Assembly: GCA_001986395.2 (NCBI GenBank)
Contig: MQVO02000080.1
Coordinates: 1 to 52,250 of the forward strand
Source of the DNA: Irpex lacteus
Taxonomy: Eukaryota; Basidiomycota; Agaricomycetes; Polyporales; Irpicaceae
Length of the DNA: 52,250 nt
Direction of reading: 5' to 3'
This document shows positions 43,663 through 52,250 of this stretch, piece after piece (position 1 is the first letter of the stretch; each line of letters begins with the position of its first letter). The notes under the pieces are model-generated. The model saw only the letters and a list, made by a program, of their open reading frames with translations, was not told where the DNA came from and ran no database searches. The position numbers were made by a program, and so were the translations under genes.

Positions 43663-44832
43663 TGTAACGCCATTACTTTGTAATGTGTTAGTTACATGCA
43701 TAAGACTTGTTACTGGACTTCACAGACTTAGCAGAGGTATCCGACATCACCTACGCTCAAGGTAGTACTGAGGCTATGCACGATTACGCAGTATGACACG
43801 CTTACTCCGCAAGCCCCACAAGCCCCGCAGACGCATCAGCTTGACCTATGAGTCGTTCGGAGCCTATGACACAGTAGTGGAGCCAGTCTCCACAAGCTTA
43901 CTGCATAGTGGATACCACGCTCCACGCATCGGAGCATATTGCACAGTCAGTCCCCGCTTACCCCGCAGTCTCCACGCAGTTATGTGACTCATACCGACTG
44001 TGCATTACGCAGTCATGGCCATTTTAGATACAGCTCCACGAGATCCGACAAGTAGATACATGACCTCCTGTACATATAAATAGAGGGGCACTTTCACCCC
44101 AAGAATGCATGCAACCTTTACCGATCTAGTCAAGTAGGGAACAGTCAGTCGTACGTTAACGCATATAGCTTAGGTGTAACTCCACGAGCGGGTTAGCCTT
44201 TCAGAACTCCTTGGTTGACTTGGTAGCTATCACGTAAGTAGGCACTCATCAGGCGCACAAGAGCTGCGAAGGGAGCTGTCTATTACGCTGCTAGTATCAA
44301 GTTACTCGTGAGGATTCAGCCGTATTCGATTTCGTACCAAGTATCGTATTCGTATTAGTCTAGGTCAGTCAAGGATAGGTTATTCTCTTACTTCTTACTC
44401 TCTCACTCTACTCTCTACTCTCTCAATTCCAACCCACCATCCTATAGTCTACGCTGCTAGTATCAAGTTACTCGTGAGGATTCAGCCGTATTCGATTTCG
44501 TACCAAGTATCGTATTCGTATTAGTCTAGGTCAGTCAAGGATAGGTTATTCTCTTACTTCTTACTCTCTCACTCTACTCTCTACTCTCTACTCTCTCAAC
44601 TCCAACCCACCATTCTATAGTCTATAGTTCCTGTCTAACAATCTTTCACTCCCCAACACGAACGACCGGGATAGATCGACCTAACGTCTGGTCCATTGAC
44701 TCTCGGCAGAACGAGATAAGGCTTGTGTATCGTAGACTGTACTCTGACCTTCGTGTCTGACACTTACCGCGTCTTAGTCTTCTTACGTATCCCAGGCCGC
44801 CGCACTTGCTATCTCATTTTCTGATCTCGACA
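43663..44832 (+). repeat. 5' LTR of the gypsy-like element
   Basis: The proposed LTR runs from TGTAACGCC (43663) to CTCGACA (44832), about 1170 bp, two bases before the primer site. An alternative left end is TGTTAG at 43686. A strong TATAAATAG box lies at 44075-44083, so the transcript should begin near 44105. Inside is a tandem duplication, 44284-44449 and 44450-44622, followed by CTCTCTA-rich microsatellite sequence. Boundaries are inferred, as no partner LTR is visible. Confidence 0.6.
44284..44622 (+). repeat. Tandem duplication within the gypsy LTR
   Basis: Two nearly identical units, 166 and 173 bp, both beginning TACGCTGCTAGTATC and ending CTATAGTC. They differ by an extra seven-base CTCTCTA unit in the second copy and a few substitutions. 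The duplication lies downstream of the TATA box, in the transcribed leader (R/U5). Confidence 0.9.
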
Positions 44833-44834
44833 TC

Positions 44835-44849
44835 TGGAGCCCACCGCGA
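44835..44849 (+). promoter_or_regulatory. Putative gypsy primer binding site
   Basis: TGGAGCCCACCGCGA begins with TGG, the complement of a tRNA 3' CCA end, and is followed by a G run. Its form resembles the TGGCGCCCACCG-type primer sites of many gypsy elements. The tRNA identity was not determined. Confidence 0.5.
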
Positions 44850-44906
44850 GGGGGGAAGAAGATTTACAGTTAAGGAAATCGTAGACTCAACCAGGTCAAC
44901 TTGTGT

Positions 44907-46919
44907 ATGGGTAGTGAAAGTTCACTCTCATTATCAAGTCCACCATCAACCATCTCAACACCAACCACTCCCACGTCTAGGTCATCGTTGCCCACCATGG
45001 CGGCGGTACCACCACTATCAGTCACCGACATGCCTTTCCTAGGAATGAAAGGAGCACCCAAGAAGTTCAAAGGAAAGTCAGCCGATGTTGATATCTTTCT
45101 CCGACACTATGAGCGAATGATCCCAAAGTATAACCTGACCACTGATAAGGAACAGGTTGAGAACATTACGCAGTACTGCTCTAAGGCTGTACGCCAGTTT
45201 ATGGAAGGACTTAGTAGTTACCGAACCCCGAACTGGACTCAGTTTGCTAAGGACTTGCGTAAGTTCTACGAAGCTGACAAGGATTCGCGCCGATACAAGG
45301 TGCGAGACTTGGAAAACTTTGTGATCACTAGCCGAGCAAAGGAACCATTTGCCAACCAAGCAGCATGGATGAAGTATAACCGTGAGTTTATCCGTATTTC
45401 AGGATGGCTCGAGGCCAAAGGCAAGATCGATAAAGAGGAGCGAGCGATTTATTTCTGGAAAGGAATTCCTCGTCGTTTCCGAGACCGCATTGAGCTTCGC
45501 CTCATGAGTTCCAAGCCTAATCACGATTTAGACACACCCTTCGACATTGCTGATGTTGTCAAAGCAGCAGAAACCCTACTCAAGCGAGATCGTTTCGATA
45601 ATGATAGATTGCCCTCTGATTCTGAAGACAGTGAGTCCGACACCTCTGATTCATCATCTGACTCCGAAAGCGAGAGCAGTGATGATGAGAAAGTCAAAGT
45701 AGCTGTAAAGAAAAAGCTTAAGAAAGCGCACTCTAAGGAAAAGGAGAAGCCGGTTCGTAAGACTCGATTTCGCCTCCCAAAGAAGTCGCATTCTGTAAGT
45801 TCATCAGAGTCTGAAAGTGATGACGAGTCGCATAAGTCCAAGTCAGGATCTAGTTCACCAGCAAAAGGAAGTAAAACTCCAAGCGAGGATGACTTTGAGC
45901 ACCTAATCTCTAGGCTTAGCAAAATGAGCATCCAAGATCCTGAATATGCCACCGTATACTTCAAGGCCTATCGTATTGATCCGATCATCAAAGAGTTAGT
46001 ACCGACACCCAGCGAGCAGCGTCGTATATCACCCACGACCTCTGTCTCTGCCCCACGCGAACGTCAGAGCTTTGAACGTGAACCTCCACCGCATATGTCA
46101 GGTGGATTCTCCACTCAGAACTGTTTCGGTTGCGGAAAGCAAGGCCATTCAATGAGATTCTGTCCAGACCTTAGAGATCTAGCCAACAAAGGAGTTATTC
46201 GTTATGGACCAAACAACCAATGGGTTATGAGCAATGGCTCTTCCATTCGTCGTAATTTCCTTGGCGAACCTTTGACCGAAGCCATAGAAAGGCTACAAAG
46301 CTCTAGCAATCTTATTACCATTGATGACCAGCCAGCCGAAGCCGACCTGACAGATGATGAGGTTTACGCTATACAGCATGACCAGAACCCTTATAGCTTC
46401 TTCAAGGGAGATATCGAATACGAGGACCCAGACATGGCCGCATACCCAGTAGAGTCATCTGACATGCGCATGAAGGCTAAGCGAGATAGGTTTCAAGGAG
46501 TAGTACCTCCACCACTTCGCAAAGATTCAGGTGCACGCTTCAAGGATAAGCAGAATCCAAACAAGGAGAATGTAGATCCTAAGTTCAAGCCTACGCCAAA
46601 GCCAGTCCCAGTTCCAGTCCCAGTTCGCCCTCATGAGGAAGATGTAAGGATGTTTGACCCCGATAACGATAGCGATATCGAAGAAGACATACCGCTCTCT
46701 CGTAAGAACGCCAACGAAAGCCGCCACCGGGTATCCGGCACGACCAGTTCAAGCCGAAGCCAGCGTCTAATCCTGCACCACGTGATGAACCAGCTAAGCG
46801 TCAGCCTCGCCAGTCGGAGATTCAAAGCCACGTCAACCCCAACACCGTCCTCGACAAGATGCTCAGTGCCCCTGTCAGCCTTCAAGTCGGAGAACTTATG
46901 GCAGTATCTCGCGAGATGA
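44907..46919 (+). CDS. Gypsy Gag-like protein with zinc knuckle
   Basis: The start is the ATG at 44907 (MGSESS), about 60 bases after the primer site; 670 aa. A retrotransposon Gag domain occupies about aa 40-210 (FKGKSADVDIFLRHYERMIP, YCSKAVRQFMEGL, WTQFAKDLRKFY, YFWKGIPRRFRDRI). A Ser/Asp-rich acidic stretch and Lys-rich patches follow. A CCHC zinc knuckle, CFGCGKQGHSMRFCP, starts near aa 406. The last ~70 codons overlap the next ORF in the -1 frame, and from about 46740 the -1 frame carries the family-like sequence (FKPKPASNPAPRDEPAKRQP), so the natural protein probably switches frame there. No ordinary slippery heptamer was seen in the overlap. Confidence 0.85.
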   Translation: MGSESSLSLSSPPSTISTPTTPTSRSSLPTMAAVPPLSVTDMPFLGMKGAPKKFKGKSADVDIFLRHYERMIPKYNLTTDKEQVENITQYCSKAVRQFMEGLSSYRTPNWTQFAKDLRKFYEADKDSRRYKVRDLENFVITSRAKEPFANQAAWMKYNREFIRISGWLEAKGKIDKEERAIYFWKGIPRRFRDRIELRLMSSKPNHDLDTPFDIADVVKAAETLLKRDRFDNDRLPSDSEDSESDTSDSSSDSESESSDDEKVKVAVKKKLKKAHSKEKEKPVRKTRFRLPKKSHSVSSSESESDDESHKSKSGSSSPAKGSKTPSEDDFEHLISRLSKMSIQDPEYATVYFKAYRIDPIIKELVPTPSEQRRISPTTSVSAPRERQSFEREPPPHMSGGFSTQNCFGCGKQGHSMRFCPDLRDLANKGVIRYGPNNQWVMSNGSSIRRNFLGEPLTEAIERLQSSSNLITIDDQPAEADLTDDEVYAIQHDQNPYSFFKGDIEYEDPDMAAYPVESSDMRMKAKRDRFQGVVPPPLRKDSGARFKDKQNPNKENVDPKFKPTPKPVPVPVPVRPHEEDVRMFDPDNDSDIEEDIPLSRKNANESRHRVSGTTSSSRSQRLILHHVMNQLSVSLASRRFKATSTPTPSSTRCSVPLSAFKSENLWQYLAR

Positions 46920-49900
46920 CACAACGTATGCAGGATGTTCTGAGACTCAAGCAAGCCAAAGCACCAGCTGACTCTAAGCTAGCCACCGCTGCCGAGTATC
47001 AGGATGACGAACCCACCACAGTCGCCGCTTTCATGCCCAAGACCAGAAGCCAGCTCATTCGCCTCACGTTACACTGCAACGGAATTCCGATAGAGACCAT
47101 CATCGATACCGGATCCATGCTCAACATATGCAGCAAGAAGACTTGGCTCAACTGCATCAAGCAACCAGTCGACGTCACCCGCTCAATAGTCATGAACGAT
47201 GCCAACGGCGGTGAAGGAACTCTGTCAGGATTCCTAGCCGAAGTCCCGTTACGCTGCGGAGACGTTCTAACCTTTGCAAATATGTATATCGGCGAACATG
47301 CACCATTTGACCTGCTTCTCGGACGACCGTGGCAACGAGGAAATTTCATTACAATCGATGAGCGAAGAGAAGGAACCTTCCTAGTATTCAAGGATCAAGA
47401 CTTGAACAGCCAATGGGAAATGCTAGTGGCAGGAGAAGCAAGACCACCTCCCGATATGTATGACGAGTTCTATTCACGCCAGAGGTCAAAGGTTCAGAAG
47501 GTTCGCATTAGCGAAGCTTACCTGTCCATGAACTCAGAAGACTCCACACACGCTCGGATTGAGGAGGTCAAGGATGATGAAGACCCTGCAACAGCCACCG
47601 AACCTCCTGAACGCTTACCGGAAGATCCTGCTGACAACAACCAGAAACGCAAAGCAGAAGTTCTAGAGTCCACGTTATTAGCATTAGACTTCCCGACCGG
47701 ACTAGTCGAACAAGAACTCAGGAACTTTACGCTCAGCCCAGTTAGCCGATCCAGCCGAAAAGCTCAGGAAACCCTTACCGAAGACACTGCAAAGGTACTA
47801 GTCACTCAGTCAAGCAGTCAGGAATTAACAGAAATTTTTAATTGTATGGCTATTGACGAAAACGAGCAGCCAAGCAGCTCCACTGTGATAATCCAAGAAG
47901 AGAAGTCCCCATCAACTACCGCAAAGAAGTCCCGAAGCCCAACAATAGAGTTATCTACTGAAGATGAGAAGCGATTAGCTCATTTAGTAGAAAGCGAACT
48001 AAATTGCGGAGGACTTACCTTCAACCAGTGGATGCGGAGCGCTCAAAAATACCTGCGAGAAGTCTTTGAAGCCGATATGCGTGCGATCGATGAAGGATGG
48101 GACACCTACGATGGACGAGAAAGTGAGATATTTGCTCGCAAAGATGACGAGCGAATGGCTTACCAGAGATCCGAACATCGCTGGGATGTCCTAAATCAAG
48201 ATCGCCGAGTTCTCGGACGCTGGACGAATGAAGTTTCAAACTGGACCTACGAGCGAGGAAGACCGAGTGTTAGTACTGCAAACACAAGCGTAAATAACGT
48301 AAAAGACTCACCGTCGTCATTGCGCCCAGAGCCAGCACTCGTTCTAATGGGAAACGTCCCACCGAATCGCATCGAGGACCTGTTCGAAAGCATGCGATCA
48401 GAATTGCCCAAAGAGGAAATGAACGCACGGACTTGCCCGAAGCACCGAAGCGCCCACGCGTTCACACCATGTCACGCATATTCCGGCTCGCACAATGTTA
48501 CCGAGACCCGGAATTCGAGACCTGGGATGTCAAGAGAGCCTGGAAGAGGCCACCAGCCAAACCAGATCAGGAAAGGTCAGCCAGCTGATAAGGAAAATGG
48601 GGTCCGCAGCTACGGAAACGCCACACAGTCTAAAGGTAATCAAATGCATAACGTCAGTTTGGCACCTCGAGAGACCAATCAGACAACTCACCAACGCCCA
48701 CAGACCTCAGCCTTCAGCTCGCCTTCTGACTCCAAAGCCCCACCTCAAGTAGGATCTGCCGTTTGGAAGAACCACCGACAGCCTGAAAAAGTCAACGGTC
48801 AGGTACGGAAAACGCACAGAAACAAAGCAGATAACATACCAAGACCAGGAAAGACTCCCCATGACGTCAGACAAGCCTATCAGAGGCCACAACATTACCT
48901 ATCAACGTCCCGAAATCAACCTGCGGCGCGCGATCACCGAACAAAAGAGCTCCAGAAGCGGTGGAGTCGACCGACACCGCCAACTGCCCCAAACGGCAGG
49001 AGTATGCGACCGCGCCCAGCCAACCAGAAGAAGGGACCACCACGCCAACCGACGTGCTTTGCATGCGGCGAACCCGGCCACAAAATTTCACGATGCGACG
49101 AGGTAGAGAAACGCGAGCGACAAGGGGAATTAGAGCGAAGGGGATGGAAACTGAGGCTGCCGAATGGTCGCATTTTGCGGAAGCAAAATGGCGAGCCACT
49201 TCTGGCGCAGCTCAGCCACATGGATCGATCAGGGGAGGAGGAGCAGGGGAACTTGACCAGCGTAGATAGGGATGCGTCTGTAGTAGCAGAGTATGTCAGT
49301 AACGAAGATAAAAACGCTACGCACCGTGAACCTCGACTGCCCCACATCACTCCCGAACCTTCACCGCCAGACCCTCGTATCTATCGTTCTATTGCCACAT
49401 CACCAACGCCTCCCGCTCCTCCGCCCTCGCCAGCCAGTTCCGTGGTCGCCTACGACATGTCGGCCTCGGTTTCACGTCCTGCACCGCCGTACCCCGAAGG
49501 CGACCTGTTTCGCGTCGTCTTCCGCTTTATGCTGAGCCCTGCGCAGGCTGCTTGCTTGCCGTTGGGTCTTGCATACCATTGCGCCATGTACTTCGTCTCT
49601 CAGGCCTATCGTACCGTCGCCGACGCCGTTGCCGACATGTTCTCGTACTCCATCTTCAGGGTCACGCAACCCGACCTGGGAGAGCTTCTGCTCTTACCGG
49701 GACCCGTCAGCTTCAACGTCAGAAACAACGAATATCAAGTTACACGACACTTACGAGCAATCTTTGGACGGCGCAGTACCTCGAGCTTCGTACTGTGGTC
49801 CCCACTCCAGGACGTCTTGCGCTGCGCTTTGACCGCGGGTACTCACCTGCGACCGCCTTATCATCGCCTGTGCGGACCAGTTCTTGCCCCCTGGACTTCA

Positions 49901-49957
49901 CCCGAACGGTTGGACCTTCGTCGAGCATGTGGGATTACGGTACGTCGAGCCTGTTAG
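46706..49957 (+). CDS. Gypsy retropepsin-like protein with second zinc knuckle
   Basis: The frame is open from 46706 (after a TAA at 46703) to the TAG at 49957; the first ATG is at 46859 (1032 aa from there). The aspartic protease starts with VSLQVGELMAVS and has the active site ETIIDTGSMLNICSKKTW (GAT at 47105), then FANMYIGEHAPFDLLLGRPW, the flap and C-terminal part typical of the basidiomycete retropepsin family. A long Ser/Glu/Pro linker follows. A second CCHC knuckle, CFACGEPGHKISRCDE, starts at 49055, followed by KRERQGELERRGWKLRLPNG. This arrangement, with a knuckle both before and after protease, is unusual. From about 49750 the coding-like signal appears to leave this frame. There is no reverse transcriptase. 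Confidence 0.75.
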   Translation, partial: ERQRKPPPGIRHDQFKPKPASNPAPRDEPAKRQPRQSEIQSHVNPNTVLDKMLSAPVSLQVGELMAVSREMTQRMQDVLRLKQAKAPADSKLATAAEYQDDEPTTVAAFMPKTRSQLIRLTLHCNGIPIETIIDTGSMLNICSKKTWLNCIKQPVDVTRSIVMNDANGGEGTLSGFLAEVPLRCGDVLTFANMYIGEHAPFDLLLGRPWQRGNFITIDERREGTFLVFKDQDLNSQWEMLVAGEARPPPDMYDEFYSRQRSKVQKVRISEAYLSMNSEDSTHARIEEVKDDEDPATATEPPERLPEDPADNNQKRKAEVLESTLLALDFPTGLVEQELRNFTLSPVSRSSRKAQETLTEDTAKVLVTQSSSQELTEIFNCMAIDENEQPSSSTVIIQEEKSPSTTAKKSRSPTIELSTEDEKRLAHLVESELNCGGLTFNQWMRSAQKYLREVFEADMRAIDEGWDTYDGRESEIFARKDDERMAYQRSEHRWDVLNQDRRVLGRWTNEVSNWTYERGRPSVSTANTSVNNVKDSPSSLRPEPALVLMGNVPPNRIEDLFESMRSELPKEEMNARTCPKHRSAHAFTPCHAYSGSHNVTETRNSRPGMSREPGRGHQPNQIRKGQPADKENGVRSYGNATQSKGNQMHNVSLAPRETNQTTHQRPQTSAFSSPSDSKAPPQVGSAVWKNHRQPEKVNGQVRKTHRNKADNIPRPGKTPHDVRQAYQRPQHYLSTSRNQPAARDHRTKELQKRWSRPTPPTAPNGRSMRPRPANQKKGPPRQPTCFACGEPGHKISRCDEVEKRERQGELERRGWKLRLPNGRILRKQNGEPLLAQLSHMDRSGEEEQGNLTSVDRDASVVAEYVSNEDKNATHREPRLPHITPEPSPPDPRIYRSIATSPTPPAPPPSPASSVVAYDMSASVSRPAPPYPEGDLFRVVFRFMLSPAQAACLPLGLAYHCAMYFVSQAYRTVADAVADMFSYSIFRVTQPDLGELLLLPGPVSFNVRNNEYQVTRHLRAIFGRRSTSSFVLWSPLQDVLRCALTAGTHLRPPYHRLCGPVLAPWTSPERLDLRRACGITVRRAC

Positions 49958-50064
49958 ACTGCAGTCTCAGTTAGTAAACTCACGCTCGAACAGAGACCCA
50001 CCGGCACTTACCGCTGCCCCAGCGACGAACCCACGTTCTACCATACAAAGAACGACCGCGATGA

Positions 50065-51321
50065 CGACGACGAACCCAAGGGAATGGCCAGCCAACTAAG
50101 GAGAAGCGCAGAGGAAGCCAGTTAGCAGAGTACAGAGAGATAATTGAAGGTAAGGCAGACGACGCTCCCCATCAAACTTGCCACGAGTCTGATCGAGATA
50201 CAACAGATCAACTCCGGCTGCACGAGGAAAAGGCAGATGCCGAACTCCGGTCGTTCTTCGGATCGGACTCCGAGATCGACGAATCCAGCGTCAGCAGTCT
50301 CAGCGACAGCGACGAGATTGACGTACCGATCTCGGGGATCACCAACGGCCACGTGGTGCCTGTCGACCAGCCCTACCCAACTCCTCCTCCGTCTCCTGAT
50401 CTCTCTCCTGCTCGTTCCCTCTGGATCTCTGTTCCCCCGACTCTCGTCGACGTCGTCTCTCGCCCTGATCTCGACCATGAGATCCCTCGCACACGCCACG
50501 CGGAGTTAGCAAAGAGGATCGTGGACGAGACTGAGCAGAGGTACGTACCAACTTCGTCGGGCTGTGTGCCAATCTCCTTGCCACACTCGCTCACCACTCT
50601 GCTCAGCCACTCTGTCCCGACCACTACTCCCGCCAGGCCCACATCACCCTACTCCGACGACGACTCGCTGCCCGAGCTTGTCAGCATCACGGACAGCGAC
50701 ATCGACCTCGACACTACCGACACCAGCGACTACGACACGGATTCCACCTCAGACGACGACGACGACCTCATTTTCCAATTCGACAACAACGACAACGATG
50801 CCCCCGACGCTCCAGGAGCTCCTCTTCGTCGCGAAGAGGCTCGTCATCGCCCCGTGTTCACTCAAGCCAACCTTCCAGGCGTGCCTACCGACCGCGCCTT
50901 CGTTATGGACTCTCGTGTCGCCGAAGGGATTCGCAGACTGAGGATTGGCGAGGAGGGAAGCGACGAGGGGGAGGAATCACACACTAGTAAGTCCTTCGAC
51001 CGTGACGTGGACCTCTTCCTTGCCGAACCCGACTCGCATGGATGCTGGGGACCGCCTCCTGGTCTGGACGACGACTTCGACATGCACTCACCTGCCGCCA
51101 CCGATTCCGACTCTCTTGGCGACTCAGACTACTCAGCCCAGTCGGACGACTCTCAAATATCGAACGCACACGCTGCACTACCACCAGCCATCGGATCCGT
51201 CGCCGCCGGACTACCGCACTGTCAGCTCGCTCATCACAGACCTTCGACGCTATCACCCGCGCACTCACAACGATTTGTCTCGTTGGCTTCCCTCTCCAAG
51301 ACAGCCTGCGGGTCCTCGTGA
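50065..51321 (+). CDS. Acidic, Asp/Ser-rich open frame within the gypsy-like element
   Basis: The frame is open for 419 codons with no convincing ATG at its 5' end. It is rich in Asp, Ser and Pro: SFFGSDSEIDESSVSSLSDS, PTPPPSPDLSPARSLWI, SITDSDIDLDTTDTSDYDTD and a DDDDD tract. A motif RVAEGIRRLRIGEEG occurs near 50920. Coding-like sequence seems to enter from another frame at about 50100 (TFYHTKNDRDDDDEPKGM) and to leave into another near 51170 (TVSSLITDLRRYHPRTHNDL), then again near 51400 (LGLDGFLRYYKSITPRS). The region therefore carries several frameshifts, or unrecognised introns. Similar acidic segments occur between protease and Pol in large basidiomycete gypsy elements as far as I recall. 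Function is unknown, and this might instead be part of a separate gene. Confidence 0.4.
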   Translation, partial: RRRTQGNGQPTKEKRRGSQLAEYREIIEGKADDAPHQTCHESDRDTTDQLRLHEEKADAELRSFFGSDSEIDESSVSSLSDSDEIDVPISGITNGHVVPVDQPYPTPPPSPDLSPARSLWISVPPTLVDVVSRPDLDHEIPRTRHAELAKRIVDETEQRYVPTSSGCVPISLPHSLTTLLSHSVPTTTPARPTSPYSDDDSLPELVSITDSDIDLDTTDTSDYDTDSTSDDDDDLIFQFDNNDNDAPDAPGAPLRREEARHRPVFTQANLPGVPTDRAFVMDSRVAEGIRRLRIGEEGSDEGEESHTSKSFDRDVDLFLAEPDSHGCWGPPPGLDDDFDMHSPAATDSDSLGDSDYSAQSDDSQISNAHAALPPAIGSVAAGLPHCQLAHHRPSTLSPAHSQRFVSLASLSKTACGSS

Positions 51322-52250
51322 TGAAGATACCCTCCTAGACAATCACCGTGATGCCCGGCGCGCGATCATTGATGAGATAGCACCCTCGTCCAGCACGCAC
51401 GAGTGCTTGGGCTCGACGGATTCCTTCGGTACTACAAGTCAATCACTCCGCGCTCCCTGACATGGCTCTCGCCCTCGCTATACTGTTCTTTCCTAGGAAA
51501 CCCTTACGAAGGATGCCCATATCTTCATCCTCAGGAGGAACTCGAGGCCCTTCAAGCACGCGCATTCTACTCTGTTAGCAACCAGCATCATGACGCAATT
51601 CGGGCCATCGATCATACACTCTCGTTTCGTCTCAACGATGCCGACGCTAACTATGTCTTTTATCTCAGGACACAGGACGATTGGGACGGGACTGGGGGAT
51701 GGAAACCGGCCTTAGCTCGCCTGAGGTACGTGTAACAACCCCTCAAACACTTACGGTCTCTAACGGTCACGGTCTCTCAGCGTCCCCATTCCATCGAGCC
51801 ATCGTCTTCGACTCCAACGCCCCTGGTCACACGTATTCCGCCCCCACCAACGTACTCACAATTCTCCAACGCACCCGATCTGAACACGCTCCCTACCTAC
51901 GGCATCGGTTTCACTATTATAAGGTATGAAGCCTTATTACCCTTGCCCCACGCTATCACTTATTCCTGTCCATTGCGCAGTTTTGTTTCGTTATGGACAT
52001 TTACATGGACTTCGACGACGTGGCAGAAAAGCGACGAAAACGGAGAAAAGTACGTATTACAGTCTCTATCGGTGGACTTATCACTCACGCGCGTGGCTCT
52101 AGAAATCTGTATAACGAATATATGTGGCCTTACGGACTCAATTAGCCCGACGGACCCTCGCTACGGACCTCGCGCGTGTACGATAGTTCCCCGATGTATC
52201 TCTTCCCACCATCCCATTCCACTTGCGTGTGTTTTCACCGTCTCTTACGC
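51322..52250. other. Right end of the window, probable continuation of the gypsy-like element
   Basis: The frame 51403-51735 (+) reads coding-like (HPQEELEALQARAFYSVSNQ, then HHDAIRAIDHTLSFRLNDAD). It is followed by splice-like signals: gtacgt at 51727 with ctctcag, and gtatga at 51926 with ttgcgcag. I could not extend these into a recognised protein. No RT motif is present. Confidence 0.35.

Larger units (their letters stand above)
43663..52250 (+). mobile_element. Gypsy-like LTR retroelement, right end outside window
   Basis: A 5' LTR, a gypsy-type primer site, a Gag ORF, a protease ORF with a second zinc knuckle, and a long acidic region follow each other on the plus strand. No reverse transcriptase, RNase H or integrase motif appears up to 52250, and no second LTR. 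Either the element is unusually long, with Pol outside the window, or it is a gag-only non-autonomous form. The element is nested in the second copia copy. Confidence 0.75.

Noticed and set aside
43665..43703. TGTAAC...GTTACA foldback at the start of the gypsy LTR, considered as a small separate inverted-repeat element
   Set aside because: It is better explained as part of the LTR terminus, since copia similarity stops exactly at its left edge.
1..52250. tRNA genes, rRNA genes, CRISPR arrays, bacterial-type operons
   Set aside because: No tRNA B-box with matching cloverleaf was recognised, no rRNA blocks, and the gene structure is clearly eukaryotic with introns.

Overview
The window is nuclear DNA of a filamentous basidiomycete, most likely an agaricomycete (mushroom-forming fungus). 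The evidence is dense 47-90 nt GT-AG introns, protein families largely restricted to Agaricomycetes (DUF6535, DUF6698, small BTB/POZ proteins, Plavaka-type transposases), and fungal-style copia and gypsy retrotransposons. I recognised no rRNA, tRNA or CRISPR.

Layout. 1-2277 (-): decayed Plavaka-like (CACTA/EnSpm) transposase running off the left edge. 2589-3568 (-): unknown three-exon gene. 4156-5754 (+): seven-exon DUF6698 gene. 5755-8859: no supported gene, but inverted repeats. 8860-12370 (-): six-exon DUF6535 membrane protein, with a striking array of 13 TCGGCTC heptamers just upstream of its ATG. 12690-16486: no supported gene. 16487-17953 (-): intact eight-exon NADP-dependent oxidoreductase, followed at 18220-18650 by a decayed paralogue. 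19739-24964: complete, very young Ty1/copia element (apparently identical LTRs, perfect TSD, one uninterrupted gag-pol ORF), apparently inserted into a poorly preserved host gene. 25854-29100 (+): second DUF6535 gene. 29402-30069 (-): small hydrophilic protein. 30541-33147 (-): 13-exon amino-acid permease of the methionine-permease type. 33571-34318 (-): cyclophilin. 35723-37036 and 37664-38905 (-): two tandem BTB/POZ-like paralogues. 40733-43662: second, different copia element with gag-protease and integrase in two frames joined at a canonical GGGTTTT slippery heptamer. 43663 to the window end: a large gypsy-like element nested in that copia copy, with gag, protease, two zinc knuckles and an acidic region but no reverse transcriptase in the 8.5 kb visible.

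The host genes are not an obvious pathway cluster. The cyclophilin and permease look like conserved housekeeping genes. They sit between islands of lineage-specific families and transposons of different ages: an ancient Plavaka relic, an older copia broken by a gypsy, and a near-pristine copia. Exon-intron structures were derived by eye from splice consensus plus frame continuity; where several joins were possible this is stated.
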